Of a stretch of DNA of 64,000 nt, positions 24,237 through 32,188 are shown in pieces. The position numbers were made by a program, and so were the translations under genes. Numbering within the stretch: position 1 is the first letter of the stretch; each line of letters starts with the position of its first letter. The notes beneath the pieces were generated by a model. The model saw nothing but the letters and a program-made list of their open reading frames with translations, ran no database searches and was not told the DNA's origin. Origin of the DNA: Thermoplasmatota archaeon. Lineage in GTDB: Archaea; Thermoplasmatota; Thermoplasmata; UBA10834. The stretch spans positions 23,711 through 87,710 of the forward strand of contig JAHIRF010000007.1 in NCBI GenBank assembly GCA_018818785.1. The letters run 5' to 3'.

Positions 24237-24265
24237 CGCATACATAGTATATATATTAATATGCG
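24237..24265 (-). promoter_or_regulatory. Promoter and possible operator of the Fic gene
   Basis: The bases between the two arms CGCATA (24237-24242) and TATGCG (24260-24265) form an inverted repeat around a TATATATATTAA core. This core would be the TATA box of the Fic gene on the minus strand. A regulator sitting on the repeat would block transcription. The Fic protein's own C-terminal DNA-binding-like domain is a candidate. Confidence 0.45.
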
Positions 24266-24456
24266 ATACATGAGCTTATTCGAATATAGCATATCAATCG
24301 ATGAGGACCTCTGGCTAGAGAAACGCCGATAGAGATCACCCAATGCAATATCGAGCGACCGGGCATCGACGCTCATACCAAGCCACGTGTCGTCAAGGTT
24401 GGTCCATCATCTAGAACTTCGCAAATGACTACGATATAATCCGATTGCGATTCCAA

Positions 24457-24993
24457 TCAACCCTGCGACAACTTACACTTAAGCTCTGAAAGCGTCTCCT
24501 TCAACTGCGATCTCGTGGGGAAAGAAATCGCATTGTCGGGGCAGAAATCCCTGCAACTCGATTTGCCGACTATGCAGTTCTGCGGTCTCACGACCTGAGA
24601 CTTCCCTTCGAAGAACGCGAAGACGTTCTGAGAACAGAATTCCACGCACGAACTGCAGCCTTCGCATCTGGACACATCGATCTTTGGGAACCATGGTATC
24701 TCGTTCCTAGGTATCCCCTGGTGAGTCTCCTCGACACTCTCCCTGTGTACTTCTCGGACCTTCTCGAACTCCTTCCAGAGAGACTTGAGGTATGCCTTCT
24801 CCTCCGAACTCGGCACATAGTTCCTCTTCTTCAGCTCGGTCAGCAGCACTTGCTTGACATCTTCATCTGGAGCATCGAAATTCTCCAGCGCTACCCCTAC
24901 GATCTCGGAGATGCCCGCGATTCCAATAACCTCGCTTCCGACCTTCAAGGATCTCGGAGGAGGTTTGCTATAGCAGTCTGAGAGCCAAGTCAT
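24457..24993 (-). CDS. Ferredoxin-domain protein with N-terminal helical module
   Basis: This protein has 178 residues from ATG 24993, which follows GGTGGGG; a GTG four codons upstream is an alternative. The C-terminal 70 residues hold two cluster motifs. One is CEGCSSCVEFCSQNV; the second is altered but cysteine-rich (CIVGKSSCRDFCP). The N-terminal part begins with a possible strand pair (LKVGSEVIGIAGISEIVGVAL) and then a helical segment ending in KKRNYVPSSEEKAYLKSLWKEF. I recall similar modules in other anaerobe proteins but cannot name the family. It probably transfers electrons to an unidentified partner. No operon neighbour is evident. Confidence 0.72.
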   Translation of the reverse strand: MTWLSDCYSKPPPRSLKVGSEVIGIAGISEIVGVALENFDAPDEDVKQVLLTELKKRNYVPSSEEKAYLKSLWKEFEKVREVHRESVEETHQGIPRNEIPWFPKIDVSRCEGCSSCVEFCSQNVFAFFEGKSQVVRPQNCIVGKSSCRDFCPDNAISFPTRSQLKETLSELKCKLSQG

Positions 24994-25125
24994 CCAATCC
25001 CCCACCTATCACGCTCAAACGTGACTCAGGCTTCATCGACAGTGCGCTAGATTCTTCCGAATTCTCAGTGTTGGAACTGAAGGGTAATAGCATATGCTGG
25101 TTTTGTGCTTTTCCTATGACAGAAG

Positions 25126-26475
25126 TCATCCCTTCGCAATGGCCTTGAACGCCTCGTCGGAGACCTCCAGCGAATATGCGATATCCTTCTCCGAATGTGC
25201 CAGGGATGTGAAGAAGTGTTCATCGGCATGCGGGACGCCGAAGAAGACTCCTCTACCCAGGGAGTGCATGAACCAATGCCGCCATTTCTCCCTGTCGACA
25301 TCGATGGCGTCCCTCCACCGCGACACTTCCTTGTCGGTGAAGTACATCTGCCCCAGCGATCCGAGTGATTCTACCCAGACATTCACGCCACGGTCCTCGG
25401 CCACTTCTTTCAGACCGTGGAAGAGAGAATCGCCGATCTTATCGATCTTCTTGTAGATTCCAGGTTTCGAGAGTATCTGCAATGTTCTCAGACCGCCAGC
25501 GACCGAGACCGGATGCGCATTGTATGTTCCGCCGTGGTAAACGTTCCCGTCCACCTTCGGGACTATCTCCTCCATGATATCCCTCTTCCCGCCGAAGCCA
25601 GCGAGCTGGTAACCGCCACCCGCGACCTTCGCGATACATGTGATGTCGGGTTTGACATCGAACTTCTCCTGCACTCCACCGAACGCAACGCGGAAACCTG
25701 TGAGCACCTCGTCGAATATCAGCACGATGCCCAGCTCCGTCGTCAGCTTCCTCAATTTCTTCAGGTAGTTGTCCCTGGGTATGAAGCATCCTCCGCCTGC
25801 CTGGATAGGCTCTATGATGACCGCTGCGAGGTCGTCCGCGTTCTTCGTGATGACATCTTCCGTGGCGCCCCAATCATTGAACGGGTAGAGCACAACGAGG
25901 TCCGATATGCACTTGGGTATGCCGCTCCCGAAAGGGACCGTGGGCTGATTCCTGCTGTCCTTCATCATGGCCTCTGGGATGTCGACACCCTGGAGCGCGT
26001 AGTCGTGGCCTCCATGGTATGCACCCTCCGCCTTCGCGATCTTCTCCTTGCCAGTGTACGACCTCGCCACCCTCATCGGATGCATGGTAGCCTCGGTGCC
26101 CGAGTTGGCGAACCTGAACATCTCGACGGACGGCATCGCCTTCTGGACCATCTTCACATATTCGATCGCGAGGTCCGGGGACGCGCCGTACATCGTACCC
26201 TTGCCTACCTGCTCCTTGACAGCCCTCACGACCTCAGGATGGTTGTGTCCCAGGAGCATAGGGCCATAGCCCAGGGCGTAGTCGATTATCCTGTTATCAT
26301 CCAGGTCGTAGATGTACGCGCCCTTCGCCCGTTTCACATAGAACGGATAGGGTTCGAAGAAACGCACATTGCTCTCCACCCCTGCAGGGAGCAGCTTCTT
26401 GGCCTTCATGAAATGCTCCCTGGACTTCTTCGTCTTCCTCACATACTCCTTCTCATAAACTGCTTGCGTCGGCAT
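25126..26475 (-). CDS. Class III aminotransferase (glutamate-1-semialdehyde aminomutase-like)
   Basis: This is a PLP enzyme of 449 residues in the GSA-aminomutase branch. The visible family features are GSEATMHPMRVAR, the PLP-binding aspartate in ILIFDEVLTGFR, the Schiff-base lysine region CIAKVAGGGYQLAGFGG and YHGGTYNAHPVSVAGG. True heme-pathway HemL proteins read closer to KVIGGGLPVGAYGG. The altered sequence and the absence of heme genes suggest a related aminotransferase or aminomutase for another amino acid. It lies about 200 bases downstream of the alcohol dehydrogenase gene on the same strand. GAGGTAGTG precedes the ATG. Tetrapyrrole synthesis cannot be ruled out. Confidence 0.88.
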   Translation of the reverse strand: MPTQAVYEKEYVRKTKKSREHFMKAKKLLPAGVESNVRFFEPYPFYVKRAKGAYIYDLDDNRIIDYALGYGPMLLGHNHPEVVRAVKEQVGKGTMYGASPDLAIEYVKMVQKAMPSVEMFRFANSGTEATMHPMRVARSYTGKEKIAKAEGAYHGGHDYALQGVDIPEAMMKDSRNQPTVPFGSGIPKCISDLVVLYPFNDWGATEDVITKNADDLAAVIIEPIQAGGGCFIPRDNYLKKLRKLTTELGIVLIFDEVLTGFRVAFGGVQEKFDVKPDITCIAKVAGGGYQLAGFGGKRDIMEEIVPKVDGNVYHGGTYNAHPVSVAGGLRTLQILSKPGIYKKIDKIGDSLFHGLKEVAEDRGVNVWVESLGSLGQMYFTDKEVSRWRDAIDVDREKWRHWFMHSLGRGVFFGVPHADEHFFTSLAHSEKDIAYSLEVSDEAFKAIAKG

Positions 26476-26673
26476 GTTGCACTACCTCGCATGTTTTCAG
26501 AAGGACCACTTTTCGACTAAGCCCAGCACCAAGTTCGGCAGTATCAAGAAAATTGACCCACACGGATAATGCCATAGCTATGGGCAGTCCTACCTAAGCT
26601 GGACCCAGAATCGACAAGCAGCTAGAAAAGGCTTGTTAGATGCTGTTTATGTATATTTCGCACGGGATCAGAT

Positions 26674-27699
26674 TCACTTCTGCGGCTCGATTATCACCTT
26701 GATCGACTCGCCTGCTTGAGCAACCATCTCGAACCCTTGACCAGCCTCTTCGAGCGGGAACCTGTGAGTGATCATGTCGTTGATCTCCACGCGCTTGCTC
26801 CTGAGGAGTTCGATCGCATCTGTGATATCCCTCGGACTGCCGGCATAAGTGGTCGTGATGGTGACCTCGTCCTTCCACAGTTCGCTGAACGGCACCGGTA
26901 TCTCGACGCCTGGCATCGGGGGGGCGAACATGAGTATGGTGCCTCCGCGGTCGACGCACTTGAACGCCTGGGTCATCGCCTGGGTCGCTCCCGTGCTGAC
27001 TATGACCAGGTCCGCGGGTTTGCCGTTGTTGACCTCGCGCACCTTCGTCGGGACATCCTCGGTCGCGTTGATCACGGCATCTGCGCCGAACATGTTGGCC
27101 GCGCCGAGCCTGTAGTCGGAAATGTCCGTCGCTATTATCCGTCCTGCACCCAGGGCTTTCGCGAGCTTGATATTGAGAAGGCCCGCGATGCCGCTACCGA
27201 GCACGAGCACCGTCTTCCCGGGTTCGAACCTGGAGAGCCTGAAGCCGCGTACCACGCAGGCCAAGGGTTCGATGAAAACGCCATCATCGTAAGTCATCTC
27301 ATGAGGGAGGACGAACACCCCTCGGTCGACATTTATCCGGGGGATACGCACGAACTCCGCGAATCCTCCTGGTATGAAGTTGGTCTTCCGGAGGGTATCG
27401 CATGTAGAATGATGGCCGTTCAGACAGTACTTGCAGGTGTTGCAGGGCACATGGTGCGAAACAAACACTCTGTCACCCACCTTGTACTTCTCGACGCCTT
27501 TCCCGACCTCGACTATGTCCCCGGCTATCTCGTGTCCGAGGACGATAGGTGCGCGCTTGACCCTGTACCATTCCATGACATCGCTGCCACAGACGCCAGA
27601 GGCCTCGATCTTCACGAGCAGTTCCCCAGCCTCTATCTTTGGCTTGGGCTGCTCCTCCAAACGCACGTCTCTGTTGTTGTAGTACATCGACACTCGCAT
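26674..27699 (-). CDS. Zinc-dependent medium-chain alcohol dehydrogenase
   Basis: This is a 341-residue MDR enzyme related to threonine and sorbitol dehydrogenases. Catalytic zinc ligands are in GVCGSD and GHEIAG, with the conserved Glu in VFIEPLACVV. The structural zinc site has four cysteines in CNTCKYCLNGHHSTC, and the NAD(P)-binding motif is VLVLGSGIAGLLNIKLAKALGAG (glycines near 176-181). It oxidises or reduces a hydroxyl group on an unknown small substrate, probably a polyol or amino alcohol. Start ATG 27699 is chosen over GTG 27705. The gene lies about 46 bases after the LsrF-like aldolase gene and is likely cotranscribed with it, suggesting a shared sugar- or diketone-related pathway. 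Confidence 0.92.
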   Translation of the reverse strand: MRVSMYYNNRDVRLEEQPKPKIEAGELLVKIEASGVCGSDVMEWYRVKRAPIVLGHEIAGDIVEVGKGVEKYKVGDRVFVSHHVPCNTCKYCLNGHHSTCDTLRKTNFIPGGFAEFVRIPRINVDRGVFVLPHEMTYDDGVFIEPLACVVRGFRLSRFEPGKTVLVLGSGIAGLLNIKLAKALGAGRIIATDISDYRLGAANMFGADAVINATEDVPTKVREVNNGKPADLVIVSTGATQAMTQAFKCVDRGGTILMFAPPMPGVEIPVPFSELWKDEVTITTTYAGSPRDITDAIELLRSKRVEINDMITHRFPLEEAGQGFEMVAQAGESIKVIIEPQK

Positions 27700-27745
27700 C
27701 TGCACGCAACTCCTGGTATACTGGATCTATGAGGTTTCGGTCGGC

Positions 27746-28537
27746 TCACTTCTTCTTCGTCAGCTTGGTGAAGAAGTCGTAAGCCTCCTTCGCAGTGGCG
27801 TCCTCGTGGACTACCTTCCTCACTGCCTTGATCATCGCGACAGGATTGTCGGACTGCCATATGTTCCTGCCCATGTCCACTCCGATGGCGCCCGCGGATA
27901 TCGATTTGTGTGTGAGTTCGAGCGCATCCTTCTCAGACATCTTGGGTCCGCCAGCGACCACTATAGGTGCGGGGCATCCCTCGACGACCTTCTCGAAGTT
28001 GTCACAATAATATGTCTTCACTATGTGCGCGCCTATCTCCGCAGCTATCCTGCATGAGAGAGCGAGGAATCTCGCATCCCTCTTCCCGAGTTCCTTGCCT
28101 ACAGCGGTGACTGCGAGCACGGGCATGCCGTACCTCTCGCCCTCATCGACGAGCTTGGAGAGGCTCAGCAACGTCTGCTTCTCGTACTTGCTGCCCACGA
28201 AGACAGATAGAGCGATGCCGGACGCGTTCAATCTGAGAGCGTCCTCGACGCTCGTGATTATCTCCTCGTTCGCGAGGTCCTCGCCTATGATGCTGGACCC
28301 GCCAGAGACTCTGAGCACGACGGAGTTGGCAAGAGTCGCATCGACGCACGACCTCAGGACGCCCCTGGTGAGCATGACGCAGTCGGCATATGGGGCCAGC
28401 GGCGTGACCGTCTCCCTCGGGTTCTCCAAACGGGAGGTCGGCCCTAGGAAATATCCGTGGTCGATCGCCAACATAACCGTCTTTCCAGTCTCGGGCTTGA
28501 TTATCCTTGAAATTCTGTTCTTAAGACCCCAGTCCAT
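27746..28537 (-). CDS. LsrF-like class I aldolase/thiolase (DhnA family)
   Basis: This 263-residue TIM-barrel protein closely follows the pattern of LsrF, which cleaves a phosphorylated autoinducer-2 product using CoA. Matching segments are MLAIDHGYFLGPTSRLE (about 22-38), MLTRGVLRSCV, LRVSGGSSI, GAHIVKTYYCDNFEKVV with the Schiff-base lysine, and GVDMGRNIWQSDNPVAM. Other archaeal members of the family make ADTH for aromatic amino acids or act as fructose-bisphosphate aldolases, so the substrate needs testing. ATG 28537 is used: GGGGTG precedes it and the fold starts there, although an open frame extends upstream. A TATA box at 28599-28608 serves it; the alcohol dehydrogenase gene follows. Confidence 0.88.
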   Translation of the reverse strand: MDWGLKNRISRIIKPETGKTVMLAIDHGYFLGPTSRLENPRETVTPLAPYADCVMLTRGVLRSCVDATLANSVVLRVSGGSSIIGEDLANEEIITSVEDALRLNASGIALSVFVGSKYEKQTLLSLSKLVDEGERYGMPVLAVTAVGKELGKRDARFLALSCRIAAEIGAHIVKTYYCDNFEKVVEGCPAPIVVAGGPKMSEKDALELTHKSISAGAIGVDMGRNIWQSDNPVAMIKAVRKVVHEDATAKEAYDFFTKLTKKK

Positions 28538-28598
28538 GATACGACACCCCCCAGGACCGATACGGTCCTCGGAGAACTCTGGTTGAAAATGGTCCACC

Positions 28599-28608
28599 GT
28601 ATTTATAG
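28599..28608 (-). promoter_or_regulatory. TATA box for aldolase-alcohol dehydrogenase operon
   Basis: The minus strand reads CCTATAAATACGG in the 100-base gap between aspartate ammonia-lyase and the LsrF-like gene. It is a near-ideal archaeal TATA box about 62 bases before the start codon, indicating a transcription start near 28575. Confidence 0.65.
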
Positions 28609-28638
28609 GTTCTCGGTTCGCTCTCAGCTGGAGCGACT

Positions 28639-30045
28639 TCACTTCTTGTCGGACTTCCTGTTGCCTATGAGGAACTCCCAGTCGAATATGCGGGCGATCT
28701 CCTCCTTCGTCATGATGCCCTTCTCTATCACGACATCGTGCACGGTCATGTCCCGCACCAAAGCCTCCTTCGCGACCTCCGCGGCCTTCATGTAGCCAAT
28801 GTGGGGCGCGAGGAACGTTGCCAGGGACGGGTTCTTGTCCAGATAGCTCCTGCACTTCACCTCGTCCGCCTCTATCCCAGATATGCACTTCTCGATGAAC
28901 ACGGGTATGTAATTGTTGAGGAGTACCATCGATTCGAGCAGGTTGTGCATCATGACCGGGTTCATCACGTTGAGCTCGAACTGGCCCGCCTGCACGGCCA
29001 TGGCGACCGCCAGGTCGTTGCCCATTATCTGGAAGCATATCATGTCCATGCATTCGGCCATGACAGGGTTGACCTTCCCCGGCATGATGGAGGAGCCGGG
29101 CTGGGTCGCGGGCAGACGTATCTCGGCCAGGCCCGTTATCGGGCCGGAGTTCATCAGCCTGAGGTCGTTGGATATGCGTATCAGTTCGAGCGCGAGGTCC
29201 CTCATGCCCCCAGATATGCTCGCGATCCCGAGTCTGCTCTGGAGCGCCTCCCTCGGGTCCTCGGACTCTATCAGGTTGAGGGCCGTGATGTCCTGCAGGT
29301 GCTTCACTACCTGCCTGTGATAGTCTGGGTGAGTGTTCGCGCCCGTGCCGACCGCGGTGGCTCCCAATGGGACCTCCTCGAGCAGTTTAAGCCTGCCCTT
29401 CAATTGATCCCTGGCCTTGTTGATGGCGATGGAATACGCCATGAATTCCTGACCAAGTGTCACCGGCAGCGCGTCCATGAGATGCGTCCTGCCGGACTTC
29501 AGTACCCGCTCGAACTCCATCCCCTTCTTCACGAACGATCTGCGGAGCTTCTCGAGGTTGTCCAGCAGGTCCTGGGCGATTATGAGTATGCACAGCCGCA
29601 TGGCCGTGGGATAGGTGTCGTTGGTCGACTGGGACATGTTCACATGGTCGTTCGGGTGGACCAGGTTGTACTCGCCCTTCTTGTGCCCCATGAGCTCGAG
29701 CGCCCTGTTCGCGACGACCTCGTTCATGTTCATGTTGAAGGATGTGCCGGCGCCCGCCTGGAAGACGTCCACGACGAACTGGTCGTGCATCTTGCCTGCG
29801 AGTATCTCGTCGCACGCAGCGACGATCGCCTCGGAGATGTACGGTTCCATCCATCCCACATCCATGTTAGCCAGAGCAGCGGCCTTCTTCACCATCGCGT
29901 ATGCGTTGATGAACTCTGGCCGGGGCAGTATGCCACTGACAGGGAAGTTCTCGACGGCTCTCAGGGTCTGTATGCCGTAGTAGGCATCTTCAGGCACTTC
30001 CCTCTCTCCGAGGGAATCACATTCTCTTCTTGTGTTCATGGTCAT
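28639..30045 (-). CDS. aspA: Aspartate ammonia-lyase
   Basis: This enzyme deaminates L-aspartate reversibly to fumarate and ammonia. The 468-residue protein has the full fumarase/aspartase signature GSSIMPGKVNPVMAE (about 316-330), with the catalytic serine in this loop. It also has the N-terminal EDAYYGIQTLRAVENFPVSG segment (about 19-38), which favours aspartase over fumarase C, and THLMDALPVTLGQE and GTGANTHPDY. Translation starts at ATG 30045 or two codons later. It is monocistronic, with a separate promoter for the downstream aldolase. With glutamate dehydrogenase nearby it supports amino-acid catabolism as an energy and ammonia source. Confidence 0.93.
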   Translation of the reverse strand: MTMNTRRECDSLGEREVPEDAYYGIQTLRAVENFPVSGILPRPEFINAYAMVKKAAALANMDVGWMEPYISEAIVAACDEILAGKMHDQFVVDVFQAGAGTSFNMNMNEVVANRALELMGHKKGEYNLVHPNDHVNMSQSTNDTYPTAMRLCILIIAQDLLDNLEKLRRSFVKKGMEFERVLKSGRTHLMDALPVTLGQEFMAYSIAINKARDQLKGRLKLLEEVPLGATAVGTGANTHPDYHRQVVKHLQDITALNLIESEDPREALQSRLGIASISGGMRDLALELIRISNDLRLMNSGPITGLAEIRLPATQPGSSIMPGKVNPVMAECMDMICFQIMGNDLAVAMAVQAGQFELNVMNPVMMHNLLESMVLLNNYIPVFIEKCISGIEADEVKCRSYLDKNPSLATFLAPHIGYMKAAEVAKEALVRDMTVHDVVIEKGIMTKEEIARIFDWEFLIGNRKSDKK

Positions 30046-30197
30046 CTCGACCTGAATGGTCAGATAAGGCGCCGTGAAGAATCAGGATGCACCGTATTTC
30101 TAGCTTGCTCACGAACAGGCGCATCGTCGCGTACGCGCGCACAAGCACGGGGGAAAAGTCTTTTTCAAGAACGACGATTATCCAAGGAGGGCATCCA

Positions 30198-30623
30198 TTG
30201 AACGAGAGATTGCATGTCCATCTGAGGAACAAGGGTGGATACAAGTTCGAGATAAGCTTCGACGAATGGGACAAGGGCACCATCCGGATGGACGAGCCCG
30301 CTCCGTTGGGTGAGGGGTCCGCCCCGAATGCGAACATGATGCTCGCCTCCGCGATCGGGCATTGCCTGAGCGCTAGCCTGCTGTTCTGCCTGAGCAAGTC
30401 CCGGGTCGATGCGAAGGATGTCGAGACGGATGTGGAGACGACACTAACGAGGGACGAGAGAGGCCGTTGGAGGATTGACGGGATTAAGGTCATGATGAAG
30501 CCGACCGTTGAGGAACATGACCGAGAAAAATTACAGCGCTGTCTGACCATGTTCGAGGATTTCTGCATAGTCACCGCCAGTGTCAGACGGGGCATCAAGG
30601 TCGATGTTGAGATAAGGGAGTAA
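30198..30623 (+). CDS. OsmC-family protein
   Basis: OsmC/Ohr proteins use two cysteines to reduce organic hydroperoxides, although some members have other roles. This 141-residue protein carries the two expected cysteines: GHCLSASLLFCLSK (about residues 54-67) and a second region (EDFCIVTASVRRG) near the end. I start it at TTG 30198: AAGGAGG lies seven bases before it and homology begins there. A longer frame from 30087 lacks both. The two-domain disulfide oxidoreductase gene starts 23 bases later, then an unknown gene, forming a likely thiol-stress operon. Confidence 0.85.
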   Translation: MNERLHVHLRNKGGYKFEISFDEWDKGTIRMDEPAPLGEGSAPNANMMLASAIGHCLSASLLFCLSKSRVDAKDVETDVETTLTRDERGRWRIDGIKVMMKPTVEEHDREKLQRCLTMFEDFCIVTASVRRGIKVDVEIRE

Positions 30624-30646
30624 GTACCATAGGAGGAATGAGTTCG

Positions 30647-31315
30647 ATGCCGATGATGAAGGACAAGGAAAGGGAGTTCCTCACGAAAGAATTCTCGCAG
30701 AAACTCGTAGACGATGTCAGATTGGTCGTGTTCACGCAGGACACGCCCTGCGTGTACTGCAGGGAGACAGTGGACCTCGCCAACGAACTAGCGGATGTAT
30801 CTCCGAAGCTGAAGGTCGAAGTCTACGACTTCATAAGGGACCAGATGAAGGCCAAGGAGCTGAGAATAGACAAGATACCGGCCATGGCGGTCATAGGTCG
30901 GAAGGATTATGGGATCAGATTCTACGGCATACCGTCAGGATATGAGTTCAATTCGCTCGTGGGTGCCATCATGGATGTATCGCGCGGGGAGAGCGGCCTC
31001 TCGCAGAAGTCCAAGGATTCGCTCAAGGACCTGGACCAGGCGATATCCATCCAGGTGTTCGTCACCCCTACGTGCCCGTACTGCCCGTCATCTGTCAGGC
31101 TGGCGCACAAGATGGCGATTGAGAGCGACATGGTGTGGGCAGACATGATCGAGGCTAACGAGTTCATACCTCTGGCGCAGAAGCATGCGGTCTCGGGCGT
31201 GCCGAAGACCATAATAAATGATAAATTCGAAATCGCTGGTGCGGTTCCCGAGGACATCTTCGTCGCGCACGTGGTGCATGCAGCCACGCACAGTGAGCGC
31301 CTTCAACCAAGGTAG
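30647..31315 (+). CDS. Protein disulfide oxidoreductase with two thioredoxin-like domains
   Basis: This archaeal PDO-type protein has two thioredoxin folds in 222 residues. The first active site is DTPCVYCRET (about 34-43); the second, more typical of glutaredoxin/PDO, is PTCPYCPSSVR (about 143-153). A cis-proline is visible after each (KIPAMAVIG and VSGVPKTII). Such proteins form or isomerise disulfides in the cytoplasm of many archaea and can take electrons from thioredoxin reductase. An AGGAGG ends ten bases before ATG 30647; the earlier ATG at 30638 is too close to it. It is placed between OsmC and an unknown gene on the same strand. Confidence 0.9.
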   Translation: MPMMKDKEREFLTKEFSQKLVDDVRLVVFTQDTPCVYCRETVDLANELADVSPKLKVEVYDFIRDQMKAKELRIDKIPAMAVIGRKDYGIRFYGIPSGYEFNSLVGAIMDVSRGESGLSQKSKDSLKDLDQAISIQVFVTPTCPYCPSSVRLAHKMAIESDMVWADMIEANEFIPLAQKHAVSGVPKTIINDKFEIAGAVPEDIFVAHVVHAATHSERLQPR

Positions 31316-31343
31316 GCGCTGCACGGAAGGTACGGTCATCCCC

Positions 31344-31904
31344 ATGAACGGTTCTGACACATCCAATGACAGATTGAACGAGGTGCTGGCGCTGCTGTCG
31401 TCCATGAAGGGCGTCAGGAACGCATTCTACCTTGACGGCGAGCTCAGGGCAGGCCTCGACAGGGTAGAGAGGGACATGGCAGCGAACGGACCCCTAGCAG
31501 TATTGAACCAAGGGGTGTTGGACTGCATCGGCAGGGGGCATGTGGCATGCATCGTCAAGGACAAGACATTCAGGCCGCCCCCGCACGCGACCGTCCTGCT
31601 GATGGATTCGGATGGCACAGTCATGGGCAGGGAGCTGCTCCCGGGAGAGGAGGCGGAGGAGCAGCCTGGAAAGAAGATCCTGTACCTCGGCAAGGATTTC
31701 GTCATGTACTATAACGGAAGGTCGGGCAGAGACGCCAAGTTCGTGCTCCCGCCAGTGCCGTTCAGGGAGATCGACGATCTGCCATTCACATCGGATGTCG
31801 TCTCCTCCAGCCCGTCCACCATGAGTGATCTGCTCATACGCAGGACCATCGGCCTCGACGACGACCCCAAGCTGGCGACGGTCCTGATCGGATTCGACCT
31901 GTAG
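31344..31904 (+). CDS. Hypothetical protein in OsmC-PDO operon
   Basis: I do not recognise this 186-residue protein. It has no signal peptide or membrane helix. The sequence is mixed alpha/beta, with a proline-rich centre (DKTFRPPPHATVLLMDSDG) and an acidic tail with ISIGLDDDP-like turns. It has only three cysteines, not arranged as a redox motif. The ATG at 31344 follows the PDO stop by 28 bases, so it is probably cotranscribed with the OsmC and PDO genes. The longer frame from 31218 overlaps the PDO gene and is less likely. Confidence 0.6.
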   Translation: MNGSDTSNDRLNEVLALLSSMKGVRNAFYLDGELRAGLDRVERDMAANGPLAVLNQGVLDCIGRGHVACIVKDKTFRPPPHATVLLMDSDGTVMGRELLPGEEAEEQPGKKILYLGKDFVMYYNGRSGRDAKFVLPPVPFREIDDLPFTSDVVSSSPSTMSDLLIRRTIGLDDDPKLATVLIGFDL

Positions 31905-32035
31905 ACAGGGATGGAGCATTCCTCGGTCAGCGATTATCGTAGCGGCATGTCGAGCACGGATGGTCCGATGACACTTTTCGTAAGAAAGAGGGCGTTTTGC
32001 CGAAACTCATACGAACTGTCCACTGTTTTTTAGAA

Positions 32036-32053
32036 GGATTCCAGGAGGAATCC
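32036..32053. repeat. Inverted repeat in the gap upstream of gdhA
   Basis: GGATTCC (32036-32042) and GGAATCC (32047-32053) are exact inverted repeats around AGGA. A T-run (CTGTTTTTTAG) precedes the hairpin. The repeat lies about 50 bases upstream of the gdhA TATA box, in the spacer after the OsmC-PDO genes. It could be a terminator on the minus strand or an operator. Confidence 0.35.
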
Positions 32054-32100
32054 CTTCGAAAATAGGAACGCACTCGCCGAGAATCGTGAGTATATGCAGA

Positions 32101-32110
32101 ACCTTTAAAT
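32101..32110 (+). promoter_or_regulatory. TATA box of glutamate dehydrogenase gene
   Basis: ACCTTTAAAT is a strong archaeal TATA sequence in the 284-base gap before gdhA. It predicts a transcription start near 32133 and a leader of about 55 bases. Confidence 0.6.
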
Positions 32111-32188
32111 CGCTTCTGAACATGCACTTTTATGCTCAGCCGCAACTGGTGAGCGCAGTATGCGGCAAGAGAGGCCAATGGTGTTAGA

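Noticed and set aside
25417-26520. 367-codon open frame opposite the class III aminotransferase
   Set aside because: Shadow frame with Arg/Leu/His-rich sequence and no start signals.
28538-29053. Upstream extension of the LsrF-like aldolase frame into the aspartate ammonia-lyase gene
   Set aside because: The extra residues have no family match, and a TATA box and Shine-Dalgarno fit the shorter start at 28537.
28738-30201. 487-codon open frame on the plus strand opposite aspartate ammonia-lyase
   Set aside because: It is a coding shadow of a recognised family gene. It is His/Arg/Val-rich without any motif, and has no Shine-Dalgarno or promoter.
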